Shown here: positions 7,831 through 15,501 of the stretch, in pieces | Layout: each line of letters begins with the position of its first letter | Numbering within the stretch: the first letter of the stretch is position 1 | NCBI GenBank assembly: GCA_002309255.1 | Contig: DBXI01000018.1 | Span: 1 to 18,612, forward strand | Direction of reading: 5' to 3' | DNA: 18,612 bases | From: Bacteroidales bacterium UBA1216 | GTDB taxonomy: Bacteria; Bacteroidota; Bacteroidia; Bacteroidales; Paludibacteraceae | Notes under the pieces: generated by a model | Databases searched by the model: none | Seen by the model: the letters and a program-made list of their open reading frames with translations, nothing else | What the model was told of the DNA's origin: nothing | Position numbers and translations under genes: made by a program

Positions 7831-7865
7831 AATATCAATTATCAATTGTCAATTATCAATTAATC
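7831..7865. repeat. 7-nt tandem array spanning the stop of the 902-aa gene
   Basis: AATTATC, AATTGTC, AATTATC and AATTAATC follow a partial AATATC. The array covers the stop codon (7856-7858) and supplies the last residues (YLIN) of the upstream protein, so it may have replaced its original end. It fills almost the whole 33-base spacer before rlmD and could contain TTG boxes for a promoter, but no convincing -7 box is visible. Confidence 0.8.
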
Positions 7866-10564
7866 AGGTAGTGCACGCAGTTGGTATAAAGTGTGGCGAA
7901 GTCATCGGCGCTCTCGAGGATGAACGGCAGAGCGATGAGTCGGCAGTCGCCATGGAAAGCAACTCCTGCGTTCATGCCGCTGTCGGTGTAGGTGCCGAGG
8001 GGTACTGAGCCTCGTGCGGGGAGGATGCCTTGTGCGTTTTCGCAGCAGATGATTTGTGCATTGGGTTGCGTGCTGAACCGCACGAACTGTACGGGCAGAT
8101 CGGCGCAACTGATGAGTGCAGTCCCGTTACGCGTAGCATGATCGCCGCGGTAGGTGTATCGCAGCACATGATCGGTGAACGCCTTGTCCTTGCATGCCGC
8201 CGCCTCGCTGCCGATGTACATACCCGACAGGAGCAAGCTGCCGCCGTGCTGAGCATAGTGGGTGAGCGCAGCGCGTAGGGGGGCGGGGAAGGTTTCATAG
8301 AGGGTGTCGGGGGTATCAGCCATACTTGGCTGATGGATGCAAGTGCGCTGCTTGCCGCAGATGAGGTCGATCATCGTGTGGCGGCTGAGGACGGTCGTGT
8401 CCTCCATCAGTGCGGACGAGCAACTGCAGTACGAGTAACCCAGATCGCTGAGTACGCGGCCGTGCAGGATGGGGTAATCATGCGTGTTGCCGGCAGTGAG
8501 CGCGAACTGGTGATCAGCGTAGGACGCTCCCCAGCCGCAGTTGTCATCCGACTGCCATTCGCTGCTGCGCAGATGATCGTACTGCTCGCCGAGGAAGGAG
8601 ATGTCGTATCCGTCCTGCACGGCGTAGCTCTGCGGCAGGATGCCGGCGTACAGGCTGTCAACGAAGAACTCCGGCGCAGCCACGCGCGTGAAGTTATTAA
8701 CGATCAGCACGCTGCCTTTTGGTTTGGGTGCGATGTAGGCGCAGTGCGTCTCCGATGGCAGGCTGACGCCGCCCTTGTTACCCGCCACCACGCGGAAGTC
8801 GTACCTTATGCCCCGTTCGGCAACGAAGGCGTAGCGGGTGCCGTTGACGCGCGTGCCGTTACTCCAATCGCCGGCGATGGTCTGACCGTTCACCGTGCGC
8901 GTCTGGCGCGTATAGACGATGTAGTACTGTGGCGCAGCGGTGGGTTCGAGCGGATCATCCTGCGGCTGCCAGCGCAGACAGATACTATCGCCGGCGAGCG
9001 ACACACCCATCGCCTGTATGGGCAACGGCTGCACGGCGTAGGCTGCACCACGCGAGGCGGAGAGGTACTTGAGAATACCTTTATATATCGCGCGTGAGAC
9101 GCTGAACTTCACCTTCGGGTCGAGTCCCAGGCGCATGTCGTTGAGGTTCTGGTGTGATAGCATCTCCAGCAGGAACGATGGCACTCGCGGCTGCCGCGCT
9201 TCGGCGTATCCGGCGTTCTTCAGCGCGCGTCTGTTCCAGTTAGGTGCATATAGAGCGCGCATATCTTCGACGACCTGCGTTTGGACGTAATCGGCGAGGT
9301 AACGGCAGTGCAGTCGTGAGTCGCCAAGAGGCAGGTTGCGGCTCTTGTTGTCATCGCGGTCGTAGTAGATGAGCAGGGTGCCGATGATCGAATCACCGCC
9401 TCGTACGCCTGCATCGGAGTGCAGACCCATGCTCAGGTCGATGGGTATAGACAGTCCGTCGTCCTTCGGCGCCAACTGTGAGCCGCCCAGCAGATAGTTC
9501 ACCCACTGTCCGCGGCAGGCGTAATCGTTGATATAGGTGTTCTCGCCTTTCGAGTAGTCGAGGATAGAGTCGGGGACTCCGGCGAAGTGCAGGTAGGATG
9601 ATGCGCCCACGGCAAAGCGCGGCACGTTGGCGGTCGTATCGATGCCACCGCCGAGACGCACGGCGCATATGAGTTCCTTGGGGGCATGGATAGCTATGCG
9701 TGCCGTCTGCTGCGGCGAGAACGCGTGCTTGCCTATATACACCCACGTGCCGGCACCCATCTGCATGTTCAGCTGGTAACGGGTTGTTCTGTCCTTGTGC
9801 TCAATATCGATGTGCGTGCGACTCTGCGCCTGCTTGCTGCGGTTGTACCATATATATACAGCGTACTCTCCCTCCTCGGGCACGATGGTCTCGGCGACGG
9901 TCGTACCGTTCTGTTGATGCATAGCCGTGCTGTCGATGATCACCATCTGCTTCTGCGTGTCGCGCTCACGCGGCTGCAGGACGACGGCTCCGGCGTTCTC
10001 GAGCATCGGCACGAGGTAAGGCATCGTGTACGAACTGGTGAACAGATCCTCGACGGTCGTCCATAATCGTGCTCGCTGCCATAGCCAGCGGTCGAGCTGG
10101 TTATTGTAGTACCAGCCATGACTGCCCCATAGCGCTATGTGGCGTCCGTCCAAGCCTTCGGGACATTGGTAGGGTAGGTCGATGTTCCTCACCAGCGGCT
10201 GCACGGCGGCAGGTGTGTGCACCTTGGGCAGAGTGCGATAACGTAGACTGACGAGCTCGCCCAGCTCGTAGCCGTCGGAGTAGAGCTGGATGTCGCCACC
10301 GGTGTTGCCGAACACCTGCACACTGACCTTCCGACGCAGCTCGCGCAGCTCGGATGGCGACAGACTCAGGGTGCTGAGCGTCTTGTCGGTGTAGATCTTA
10401 GCATGGTTGCCGCTGGTGCGAATACGCTTAACAGCAACCTTGCCTACATCCGCCTTGCTGTTGGCATATATAGTCAGGCTATCCGCAAGCGATTGCATCG
10501 GCAGAGCGTAAATCTGCAGCGAAACACATAAAAAAATGACCAGAGTGAGGTATTTTTTGCGCAT
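7856..10564 (-). CDS. Secreted amidase-like protein with inserted golvesin-type domain and FN3, 902 aa
   Basis: A signal peptide (MRKKYLTLVIFLCVSLQIYA) leads to a propeptide-like region, then what looks like an N-acetylmuramoyl-L-alanine amidase (Amidase_3-type) fold in two halves. Half one (about 140-203) has WGSHGW (H149), E172 and NAGAVVLQPRERD; half two (about 370-500) has GLHSDAG (H382) and PSFLLEMLSHQN (E467), then RAIYKGILKYL. These match the zinc-binding His/Glu/His and catalytic Glu of the family. A beta domain resembling the golvesin C-terminal domain (about 205-297) is inserted between them. A fibronectin III-like domain (about 512-612) and a long C-terminal region (613-902) follow. 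Bacteroidales relatives are often labelled 'xanthan lyase', a label the sequence does not support. I chose the ATG at 10564, not 10594, because the predicted transcript starts near 10585. A role in cleaving peptidoglycan or a related polymer is inferred. Confidence 0.82.
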   Translation of the reverse strand: MRKKYLTLVIFLCVSLQIYALPMQSLADSLTIYANSKADVGKVAVKRIRTSGNHAKIYTDKTLSTLSLSPSELRELRRKVSVQVFGNTGGDIQLYSDGYELGELVSLRYRTLPKVHTPAAVQPLVRNIDLPYQCPEGLDGRHIALWGSHGWYYNNQLDRWLWQRARLWTTVEDLFTSSYTMPYLVPMLENAGAVVLQPRERDTQKQMVIIDSTAMHQQNGTTVAETIVPEEGEYAVYIWYNRSKQAQSRTHIDIEHKDRTTRYQLNMQMGAGTWVYIGKHAFSPQQTARIAIHAPKELICAVRLGGGIDTTANVPRFAVGASSYLHFAGVPDSILDYSKGENTYINDYACRGQWVNYLLGGSQLAPKDDGLSIPIDLSMGLHSDAGVRGGDSIIGTLLIYYDRDDNKSRNLPLGDSRLHCRYLADYVQTQVVEDMRALYAPNWNRRALKNAGYAEARQPRVPSFLLEMLSHQNLNDMRLGLDPKVKFSVSRAIYKGILKYLSASRGAAYAVQPLPIQAMGVSLAGDSICLRWQPQDDPLEPTAAPQYYIVYTRQTRTVNGQTIAGDWSNGTRVNGTRYAFVAERGIRYDFRVVAGNKGGVSLPSETHCAYIAPKPKGSVLIVNNFTRVAAPEFFVDSLYAGILPQSYAVQDGYDISFLGEQYDHLRSSEWQSDDNCGWGASYADHQFALTAGNTHDYPILHGRVLSDLGYSYCSCSSALMEDTTVLSRHTMIDLICGKQRTCIHQPSMADTPDTLYETFPAPLRAALTHYAQHGGSLLLSGMYIGSEAAACKDKAFTDHVLRYTYRGDHATRNGTALISCADLPVQFVRFSTQPNAQIICCENAQGILPARGSVPLGTYTDSGMNAGVAFHGDCRLIALPFILESADDFATLYTNCVHYLIN

Positions 10565-10591
10565 TTTTGCATATATTTTCATTTCCGCGTA

Positions 10592-10623
10592 CAAAAATAC
10601 GAAAAAAATTTTGAATTATCAAA
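10592..10623 (-). promoter_or_regulatory. Bacteroidota-type promoter for the 902-aa gene
   Basis: On the - strand TTTG (10623-10620) is followed, after 20 bases, by TATTTTTG (10599-10592), matching the -33/-7 consensus. Transcription would begin near 10585, about 21 bases before the ATG at 10564. It overlaps the divergent cdd promoter. Confidence 0.7.
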
Positions 10624-10640
10624 TATTTTTTGTAACTTTG
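10611..10640 (+). promoter_or_regulatory. Bacteroidota-type promoter for cdd and the downstream run
   Basis: TTG (10611-10613), a 19-base spacer and TAACTTTG (10633-10640) match the Bacteroidota housekeeping sigma consensus exactly. The predicted start lies near 10646, giving a leader of roughly 65 bases before cdd. Confidence 0.85.
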
Positions 10641-10644
10641 TAGG

Positions 10645-10671
10645 CCGAATTGTCAAAAGCGACAAATTCGG
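10645..10671 (+). promoter_or_regulatory. 5' leader hairpin of the cdd transcript
   Basis: CCGAATTGTC (10645-10654) pairs with GACAAATTCGG (10661-10671) with one bulged base and the loop AAAAGC. It sits at the predicted transcript 5' end, so it may stabilise the mRNA or, as an inverted DNA repeat, be an operator. No known riboswitch is recognised. Confidence 0.55.
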
Positions 10672-10712
10672 CACATGCAGATAGAAGAATTGACTACTAA
10701 AATACACATATC

Positions 10713-11210
10713 ATGAAAGAATTCACTATCGACACTCGTATCCGGAGTTACGCATGGAGCGAGTTGTCAGAGGCTGATCAACGCCTGCTGGAGGAAGCTA
10801 AGCGCAAGACTCAGGATTCCTATTCTCCGTACTCGCATTTCTGCGTAGGTGCGGCGGCCTTGTTGGCTGACGGCAAGGTCGTAGGCGGCTGCAATCAGGA
10901 GAACGCGGCTTACCCGAGTGGCCTGTGCGCCGAGCGTACGGCTTTGTTTGCCGCCGGTGCCCAGTACCCCGACGTGCCTGTTAAGACTCTGGCTATCGCC
11001 GCGTTCACCGATGGCCATTTCACCGAAGACCCTGTTTCGCCTTGTGGTGCCTGTCGCCAAGTGATGCTGGAGACCGAGCATCGCTACCAACAACCGATGC
11101 GCGTGCTGCTGTTCGGCGCGAACCATGTATATGAGTTCGATAGCGCCGAGAGCCTGCTGCCGTTCAGCTTCATCAGCGACGACCTGAAAGGAGGAGTGCG
11201 CGAGCGATAA
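10713..11210 (+). CDS. cdd: Cytidine deaminase
   Basis: Cdd hydrolyses cytidine and deoxycytidine to uridine and deoxyuridine in pyrimidine salvage; it is cytoplasmic and the short forms are usually homotetramers. The 165-residue protein has the substrate-binding start SPYSHFCVGAAAL (38-50), NQENAAYPSGLCAERTA (61-77) with zinc ligand C72 and catalytic E74, and PCGACRQ with zinc ligands C111 and C114. This is the Cys/Cys/Cys zinc arrangement of the tetrameric class. About 25 residues at the C terminus (from about 139) complete the family length. It is the first gene of the + strand run, and its stop TAA shares its last A with the ATG of the next gene, so translation is probably coupled. Confidence 0.94.
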   Translation: MKEFTIDTRIRSYAWSELSEADQRLLEEAKRKTQDSYSPYSHFCVGAAALLADGKVVGGCNQENAAYPSGLCAERTALFAAGAQYPDVPVKTLAIAAFTDGHFTEDPVSPCGACRQVMLETEHRYQQPMRVLLFGANHVYEFDSAESLLPFSFISDDLKGGVRER

Positions 11211-12727
11211 TGCGACGATCACTGATCAAACGTCTTGACATGTACATGCTGAGGAACTTCCTCAGCCTGTTCGTGCTGACGTTGGTGATCTGCATCTTCA
11301 TCCTGCTCATGCAGTTCGTATGGCTGCATGTACGCGACCTGGTAGGCAAGGGCGTAGGAATCGGCGTGCTGGCTGAGTTCTTCATCTACGCCGTGGCATC
11401 CGTCGTTCCGCTGGCTCTGCCTCTGGCTGTGTTGCTGGCTTCGCTCATCTCGTTCGGCAACCTGGGCGAACAGGTGGAGCTCACCGCCATGAAGGCCGCA
11501 GGCGTGTCACTGTTCCGAATAATGCGTCCGCTGGTGGTGGCGGTGATGATTATATGCGTGGGCGCGTTCTATTTCTCAAATAGCATACTGCCTGAGTCGC
11601 AGGTTAAGCTATGGACGTTGATCTTCTCGCTTAGGCAGAAATCGCCGGAGCTGGATATCCCCGAAGGCGAGTTCTACGATGGCATAAGCGGCTACAAGAT
11701 CTACGTCCGCCACAAAGATCCCCGCCGCGCTATGCTGTACGACATGATGATCTACGATTACAGCAAGGGGTTTCGCGACGCGACCGTCATGGTGGCCGAC
11801 TCGGGGAAGATAGTCTTCACGGCGGATAAGAAGTACCTGATGCTTTACTTGTACTCCGGCGAGTCGTTCGAGAACATCAACCGCAAGCAGCAGAAAGCCA
11901 CCGGCACGACCAAGAATATTCCCTACCGGCGCGAGTCCTTTGCGGAGAAGCAACTGCTTATCGAGTTCGACTCCGACCTGAACCGCATGGACGAGAGCGT
12001 GCTGGCCGACCAGCACGTGAGCAAGAACACCATGCAGCTCATTCACTCCATCGACTCGGTGTATGCGCTCAGCATGGAGCGCGGCGGCGAGCAGAGCAAG
12101 CAGATGGTTGAGGCGCACTTCTTAGGCAGAGACCGACGATCGGCAGCGGATTTTGCCAAGATCTCGCAGATGCATCGCGAGCGTCTGGCTGCTGCGGCTG
12201 CAAGGGGGGAGAATCTGCTGGACAAGTACGACCCCGACTCGCTGTTCGCCACGCTGAGCAACAATGAGAAGGAGCGTGCTCTGACCATAGCCATCGAGCG
12301 TGCACGCACGCAACGCGACCAGATCGATTATAACGCCATCGTGCTGGACGACTACCAGCGCTATATACGTCGCCATGAGGTAGAGTTGCACCGAAAGTTC
12401 ACACTGGCGTTCGCGTGCCTGATCTTCTTCTTCATCGGTGCACCGCTGGGTGCCATCATCCGCAAGGGCGGCTTGGGCGCACCGGTGGTGATATCCGTGG
12501 TGATGTTCATCATCTACTACATCATTGACAACACGGGGTACAAGATGGCGCGCGAAGCCCTCTGGCCTGCGTGGGCAGGTATGTGGCTCAGTTCGTTCGT
12601 GCTGCTGCCGATAGGTATCTTCCTCACCTACAAGGCCGCTACAGACTCCGCCCTGTTCAACCCCGAAGCATGGATCAAACTGATTGATCCAATCAAGAAA
12701 AAATTGCATCTGTCGGACAATGACTAA
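11210..12727 (+). CDS. LptF/LptG-family permease (YjgP/YjgQ)
   Basis: This family forms the membrane part of the LptB2FG ABC transporter, which extracts lipopolysaccharide from the inner membrane and sends it to the outer membrane. The 505-residue protein has three N-terminal membrane segments (about 17-40, 57-83, 105-127), the family signature LPLAVLLASLISFGNLGE with ELTAMKAAGVS (about 74-103), a periplasmic beta region with a long charged helical part (about 130-395), and three C-terminal membrane segments (about 400-480) including FFFIGAPLGAIIRKGGLG. E. coli LptF and LptG have about 360 residues; the extra length is in the charged middle region. F and G cannot be told apart here, and a partner gene is not seen. 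The first codon overlaps the cdd stop by one base. The 3' end is copied in the repeat that follows. Confidence 0.88.
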   Translation: MRRSLIKRLDMYMLRNFLSLFVLTLVICIFILLMQFVWLHVRDLVGKGVGIGVLAEFFIYAVASVVPLALPLAVLLASLISFGNLGEQVELTAMKAAGVSLFRIMRPLVVAVMIICVGAFYFSNSILPESQVKLWTLIFSLRQKSPELDIPEGEFYDGISGYKIYVRHKDPRRAMLYDMMIYDYSKGFRDATVMVADSGKIVFTADKKYLMLYLYSGESFENINRKQQKATGTTKNIPYRRESFAEKQLLIEFDSDLNRMDESVLADQHVSKNTMQLIHSIDSVYALSMERGGEQSKQMVEAHFLGRDRRSAADFAKISQMHRERLAAAAARGENLLDKYDPDSLFATLSNNEKERALTIAIERARTQRDQIDYNAIVLDDYQRYIRRHEVELHRKFTLAFACLIFFFIGAPLGAIIRKGGLGAPVVISVVMFIIYYIIDNTGYKMAREALWPAWAGMWLSSFVLLPIGIFLTYKAATDSALFNPEAWIKLIDPIKKKLHLSDND

Positions 12728-12781
12728 ATGGCAAAATGCCCCAATAAATGACTAAATAGTAAATGACTAAACAGTAAATGG
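12719..12781. repeat. 15-nt repeat array copying the lptF/G 3' end
   Basis: The sequence AATGACTAAA, which ends the lptF/G gene as Asn-Asp-stop, recurs at 12747-12756 and 12762-12771. The full 15-nt units TAAATGACTAAATAG (12745-12759) and TAAATGACTAAACAG (12760-12774) are followed by TAAATGG. It fills most of the 58-base gap before ribBA. Confidence 0.7.
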
Positions 12782-12785
12782 TTTT

Positions 12786-14045
12786 ATGTTAGATACAATT
12801 GAACAAGCGATAGAAGATATCCGCGAAGGAAAGTTTGTGATCGTTGTTGACGACGAGGATCGTGAGAACGAGGGCGATTTCATCACGGCAGCAGAGACGA
12901 TCACGGCTGACAAGGTGAACTTCATGCTGCATAACGGTCGTGGTGTGCTGTGTTGTCCACTCACGGAAGAGCGTTGCGCGGAGCTTGACCTGGTGCACCA
13001 GGTGGCTAACAACACTTCAATGCTTGGAACGCCGTTCACCATCACGGTGGATAAGCTTGAGGGCTGCACCACGGGTGTGTCGGCAGAGGATCGCGCGGCT
13101 ACTATCCGTGCGCTGGCTGATCCGGCATCCACAGCGCAGACCTTCGGTCGTCCCGGACACATCAACCCGCTCTACGCGCAGGCTGACGGTGTGCTGAAAC
13201 GTGCCGGACACACCGAGGCGTCTGTCGATTTAGTGCGTCTGGCTGGTATGCGTCCGTGCGCCGCACTCATTGAGATAATGAACGAGGACGGCACGATGGC
13301 ACGGATGCCCCAACTGGAGCAGGTGGCCGCACAGTTCGGACTGCACATCATATCCATCAAGGATCTAATAGCCTATCGGCTGAAGTCTTTCAGCGAAAGC
13401 GGTCTTTCAGCGCAGCGGTCTTTCAGCGAAAGCGGTCTTTCAGGAGGATCCGGTCTTATTGAGCGCGGCGACACGGTGTCACTGCCGACGGAGTACGGTG
13501 AGTTCATGCTCACGCCGTTCAAGGAGTTGAGCAACGGCTTGGAGCACGTGGTGCTGACCAAAGGCACATGGGAGGAGGACGAACCGATCTTGTGCCGTGT
13601 GCACTCGTCGTGCATGACGGGCGACATCTTCGGCAGCAAACGCTGCGAGTGCGGCGAGCAACTGCACGAAGCCATGCGGCGCATCGAGAAGGAGGGCAAG
13701 GGCATCCTTGTTTACCTCAATCAGGAGGGACGAGGCATCGGATTGATGAACAAGATACGTGCCTACAAGCTGCAAGAACAGGGCGAAGATACAGTAGAAG
13801 CGAACATCCATTTAGGCTTTGATGCCGACGAACGCGATTATGGCGTAGGGGCTCACATTCTGCGTGCTATGGGTGCCAAAAAACTGCGGCTGATGACAAA
13901 TAATCCGGTAAAAAGAATAGGTCTTGAGAGTTTTGGCATAGTTATTGCAGAGAATATAGCAATAGAGGTGCAACCGAACCCCTACAATGAGCGCTATATG
14001 CGCACGAAGAAGGAAAAGATGCACCATACGTTACACTTAGTTTAA
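12786..14045 (+). CDS. ribBA: Bifunctional riboflavin synthesis enzyme RibBA
   Basis: The N-terminal domain (1-200) is 3,4-dihydroxy-2-butanone-4-phosphate synthase, which makes the four-carbon unit from ribulose 5-phosphate. It shows DDEDRENEGDFI (22-33), GRPGHINPL (121-129) and GHTEASVDLVRLAG (141-154). The C-terminal domain (about 224-419) is GTP cyclohydrolase II, with zinc ligands C276, C287 and C289 in CMTGDIFGSKRCEC, the QEGRGIGL motif (313-320) and RLMTNNPVKRIGL. Together they catalyse the two entry steps of riboflavin synthesis. The linker between the domains (residues 201-223) is an insertion encoded by a tandem repeat found also in the phosphopantetheinyl transferase gene. It is flexible Ser/Gly-rich, so activity is probably kept. 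The start ATG lies 58 bases after lptF/G. Confidence 0.95.
   Translation: MLDTIEQAIEDIREGKFVIVVDDEDRENEGDFITAAETITADKVNFMLHNGRGVLCCPLTEERCAELDLVHQVANNTSMLGTPFTITVDKLEGCTTGVSAEDRAATIRALADPASTAQTFGRPGHINPLYAQADGVLKRAGHTEASVDLVRLAGMRPCAALIEIMNEDGTMARMPQLEQVAAQFGLHIISIKDLIAYRLKSFSESGLSAQRSFSESGLSGGSGLIERGDTVSLPTEYGEFMLTPFKELSNGLEHVVLTKGTWEEDEPILCRVHSSCMTGDIFGSKRCECGEQLHEAMRRIEKEGKGILVYLNQEGRGIGLMNKIRAYKLQEQGEDTVEANIHLGFDADERDYGVGAHILRAMGAKKLRLMTNNPVKRIGLESFGIVIAENIAIEVQPNPYNERYMRTKKEKMHHTLHLV
13386..13454 (+). repeat. In-frame tandem repeat encoding the RibBA linker
   Basis: Four units lie head to tail: TCTTTCAGCGAAAGCGG (17 nt), TCTTTCAGCGCAGCGG (16), TCTTTCAGCGAAAGCGG (17) and TCTTTCAGGAGGATCCGG (18). 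Pairs of 17+16 total 33 nt, keeping the frame and giving SFSESGLSAQR twice (second copy ends GGSG). Each 17-mer contains the small palindrome CTTTC-AGC-GAAAG. Confidence 0.85.
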
Positions 14046-14072
14046 CAATTGACAATTGGCAATTGACAATTG
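14045..14072. repeat. 7-nt array starting in the ribBA stop codon
   Basis: Four heptamers ACAATTG, ACAATTG, GCAATTG, ACAATTG begin at the last base of the ribBA stop (14043-14045). Confidence 0.8.
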
Positions 14073-14090
14073 ATATTTCTCCGGAAAATG

Positions 14091-14118
14091 TCATTTATCA
14101 TTTATCAATTATCCATTA
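14091..14118. repeat. 7-nt array before the 454-aa gene
   Basis: Heptamers TCATTTA, TCATTTA, TCAATTA, TCCATTA end 13 bases before the ATG at 14132, so they occupy the 5' untranslated region. Confidence 0.75.
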
Positions 14119-14131
14119 AAACACAATTGCT

Positions 14132-15496
14132 ATGAAACGCTTGCTATCATTACTCGTACTACTGGCTACAGTTAGCTGGAGTACTTGGGCAGACGAGACA
14201 ATAACCGTCTCTGCCAACTCAGAGGACATAAGCCAAGCGCTCGACCTGAAAGCGGTGGCAACATTGTTCGGAACAGTTAAGAACGTGGAGGAGTTCGAGA
14301 CGCTCCTCAACAACCCTGATTCCGCTTTCACCAATCTGGATCTGAACGGTGACGGATTAGTTGATTACCTACGCGTCGTAGAGACGTCGGCTAACAACAA
14401 ACACCTGGTGGTTATCCAAGCCGTACTGGCCAAGGATGTGTTCCAGGATGTGGCGTCAATCTACGTTGAGAAGGATGAGGCTACAGGGCAAGTTACCACG
14501 CAGGTGGTAGGTGACGAATACGTCTATGGCGAGAACTACGTGATCGAGCCTGTATATATCTACCGTCCGTATATCTACGACTGGTTCTGGGATCCGTTTT
14601 GGGTTTGCTGGACATCGCCTTGGTACTGGGGCTATTACCCCGTTCATTGGTTCGCTTGGCACTGTTGCCCGATGCACGCCTACTGGGATCGTTGCTACCA
14701 CTGGCTCCACTGCCATCCTTACTGCTCGTACCGCTACGCACATGAGCCCCGTCCGGCTTATAGCGACATGCGTCGCACGGTAGCCCGTCGTGAGTTCGCC
14801 CAGGCTAACAGCAACCGTTCGTTCGCTTCGCGTCAGAGCGGTGCACGTAACGCCCGCGGTTTGGATCGCGACAGAGCGGTATCCACCCGCACAGCCCAAT
14901 CAGGAGCCATGACGCGCCAGTCAGGTGCAGCAGCCACCCGGGTAGGCAGCTCAGCCACACGCTCGGTAAGTCGCGACAACACTTTTGGCAGCGCCGGCGT
15001 ACGCCGTTCGGATGCATCTGCTACCCGCACAGCTGCAACGGTCAATAGGAGCGCAGCCACGGTTAACCGCTCGTCAGCCGGTGCCCAGCGCAGCACCAGT
15101 GCAACGGCTACACGCAGCACCACTACTGCCAGCACCACACGCAGCTCAGCTCCCCGCTCAACAGGCTCAACCACAGCCAGCACCACGCGTAGTTCACAGA
15201 GCAGCACCGCAGCACGCTCGGGGTCAGCACCCTCACGCAGCAGTTCGGCTTCAAGCTATAGCTCGGCACCTTCACGCTCGTCCGGCTCAAGCAGCAGTCG
15301 TTCGGCAGGCAGCACGTACAGCGGAAGTAGATCCAGCGGAAGCTCGTCATCACGCTCATCCGGCGGATTCAGCGGAGGAGGTTACAGCGGTGGCAGCCGC
15401 TCAGGCGGCGGAGGTTATAGCGGCGGCGGTCGTTCTAGCGGCGGAGGATCAAGTTCCGGTGGCTCACGCTCCGGCGGCGGCTCAACGCGCAGATAA
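14132..15496 (+). CDS. Secreted protein with Trp/Tyr/Cys/His cluster and Ser/Arg/Gly-rich tail, 454 aa
   Basis: A signal peptide (MKRLLSLLVLLATVSWSTWA, 1-20) leads to a folded domain (about 24-138) with an EF-hand-like loop, DLNGDGLVD (70-78: D70, N72, D74, D78), where calcium could bind. Residues 141-204 are extremely rich in Tyr, Trp, Phe, His, Cys and Pro (for example WFWDPFWVCWTSPWYWGYYP), with six Cys and eight or so His, suggesting a metal-binding or membrane-associating segment. Residues 206-454 are low complexity: an Arg/Ala part, then Ser/Thr/Arg, then Gly/Ser repeats with YSGG and SGGG. I recognise the N-terminal domain as one seen in Bacteroidales envelope proteins but cannot name it, and do not know its function. 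The gene is followed after only five bases by the phosphopantetheinyl transferase gene. Confidence 0.78.
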   Translation: MKRLLSLLVLLATVSWSTWADETITVSANSEDISQALDLKAVATLFGTVKNVEEFETLLNNPDSAFTNLDLNGDGLVDYLRVVETSANNKHLVVIQAVLAKDVFQDVASIYVEKDEATGQVTTQVVGDEYVYGENYVIEPVYIYRPYIYDWFWDPFWVCWTSPWYWGYYPVHWFAWHCCPMHAYWDRCYHWLHCHPYCSYRYAHEPRPAYSDMRRTVARREFAQANSNRSFASRQSGARNARGLDRDRAVSTRTAQSGAMTRQSGAAATRVGSSATRSVSRDNTFGSAGVRRSDASATRTAATVNRSAATVNRSSAGAQRSTSATATRSTTTASTTRSSAPRSTGSTTASTTRSSQSSTAARSGSAPSRSSSASSYSSAPSRSSGSSSSRSAGSTYSGSRSSGSSSSRSSGGFSGGGYSGGSRSGGGGYSGGGRSSGGGSSSGGSRSGGGSTRR

Positions 15497-15501
15497 TACG
15501 T

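Noticed and set aside
8333..9097. A 254-residue frame on the + strand within the amidase gene
   Set aside because: No recognisable motif, and the opposite strand carries a signal peptide, active-site residues and an FN3 domain.
10565..10594. Earlier ATG codons for the 902-aa protein (10594, 10582)
   Set aside because: The promoter's predicted start near 10585 excludes the first and leaves almost no leader for the second; the ATG at 10564 gives a normal signal peptide.
11205..11215. Possible programmed frameshift at the cdd/lptF-G junction
   Set aside because: A plain TAATG stop-start overlap explains it; there is no slippery sequence and both proteins are complete.
13386..13454. CRISPR-like direct repeats
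   Set aside because: Units are contiguous without spacers, too short, and are translated within RibBA.
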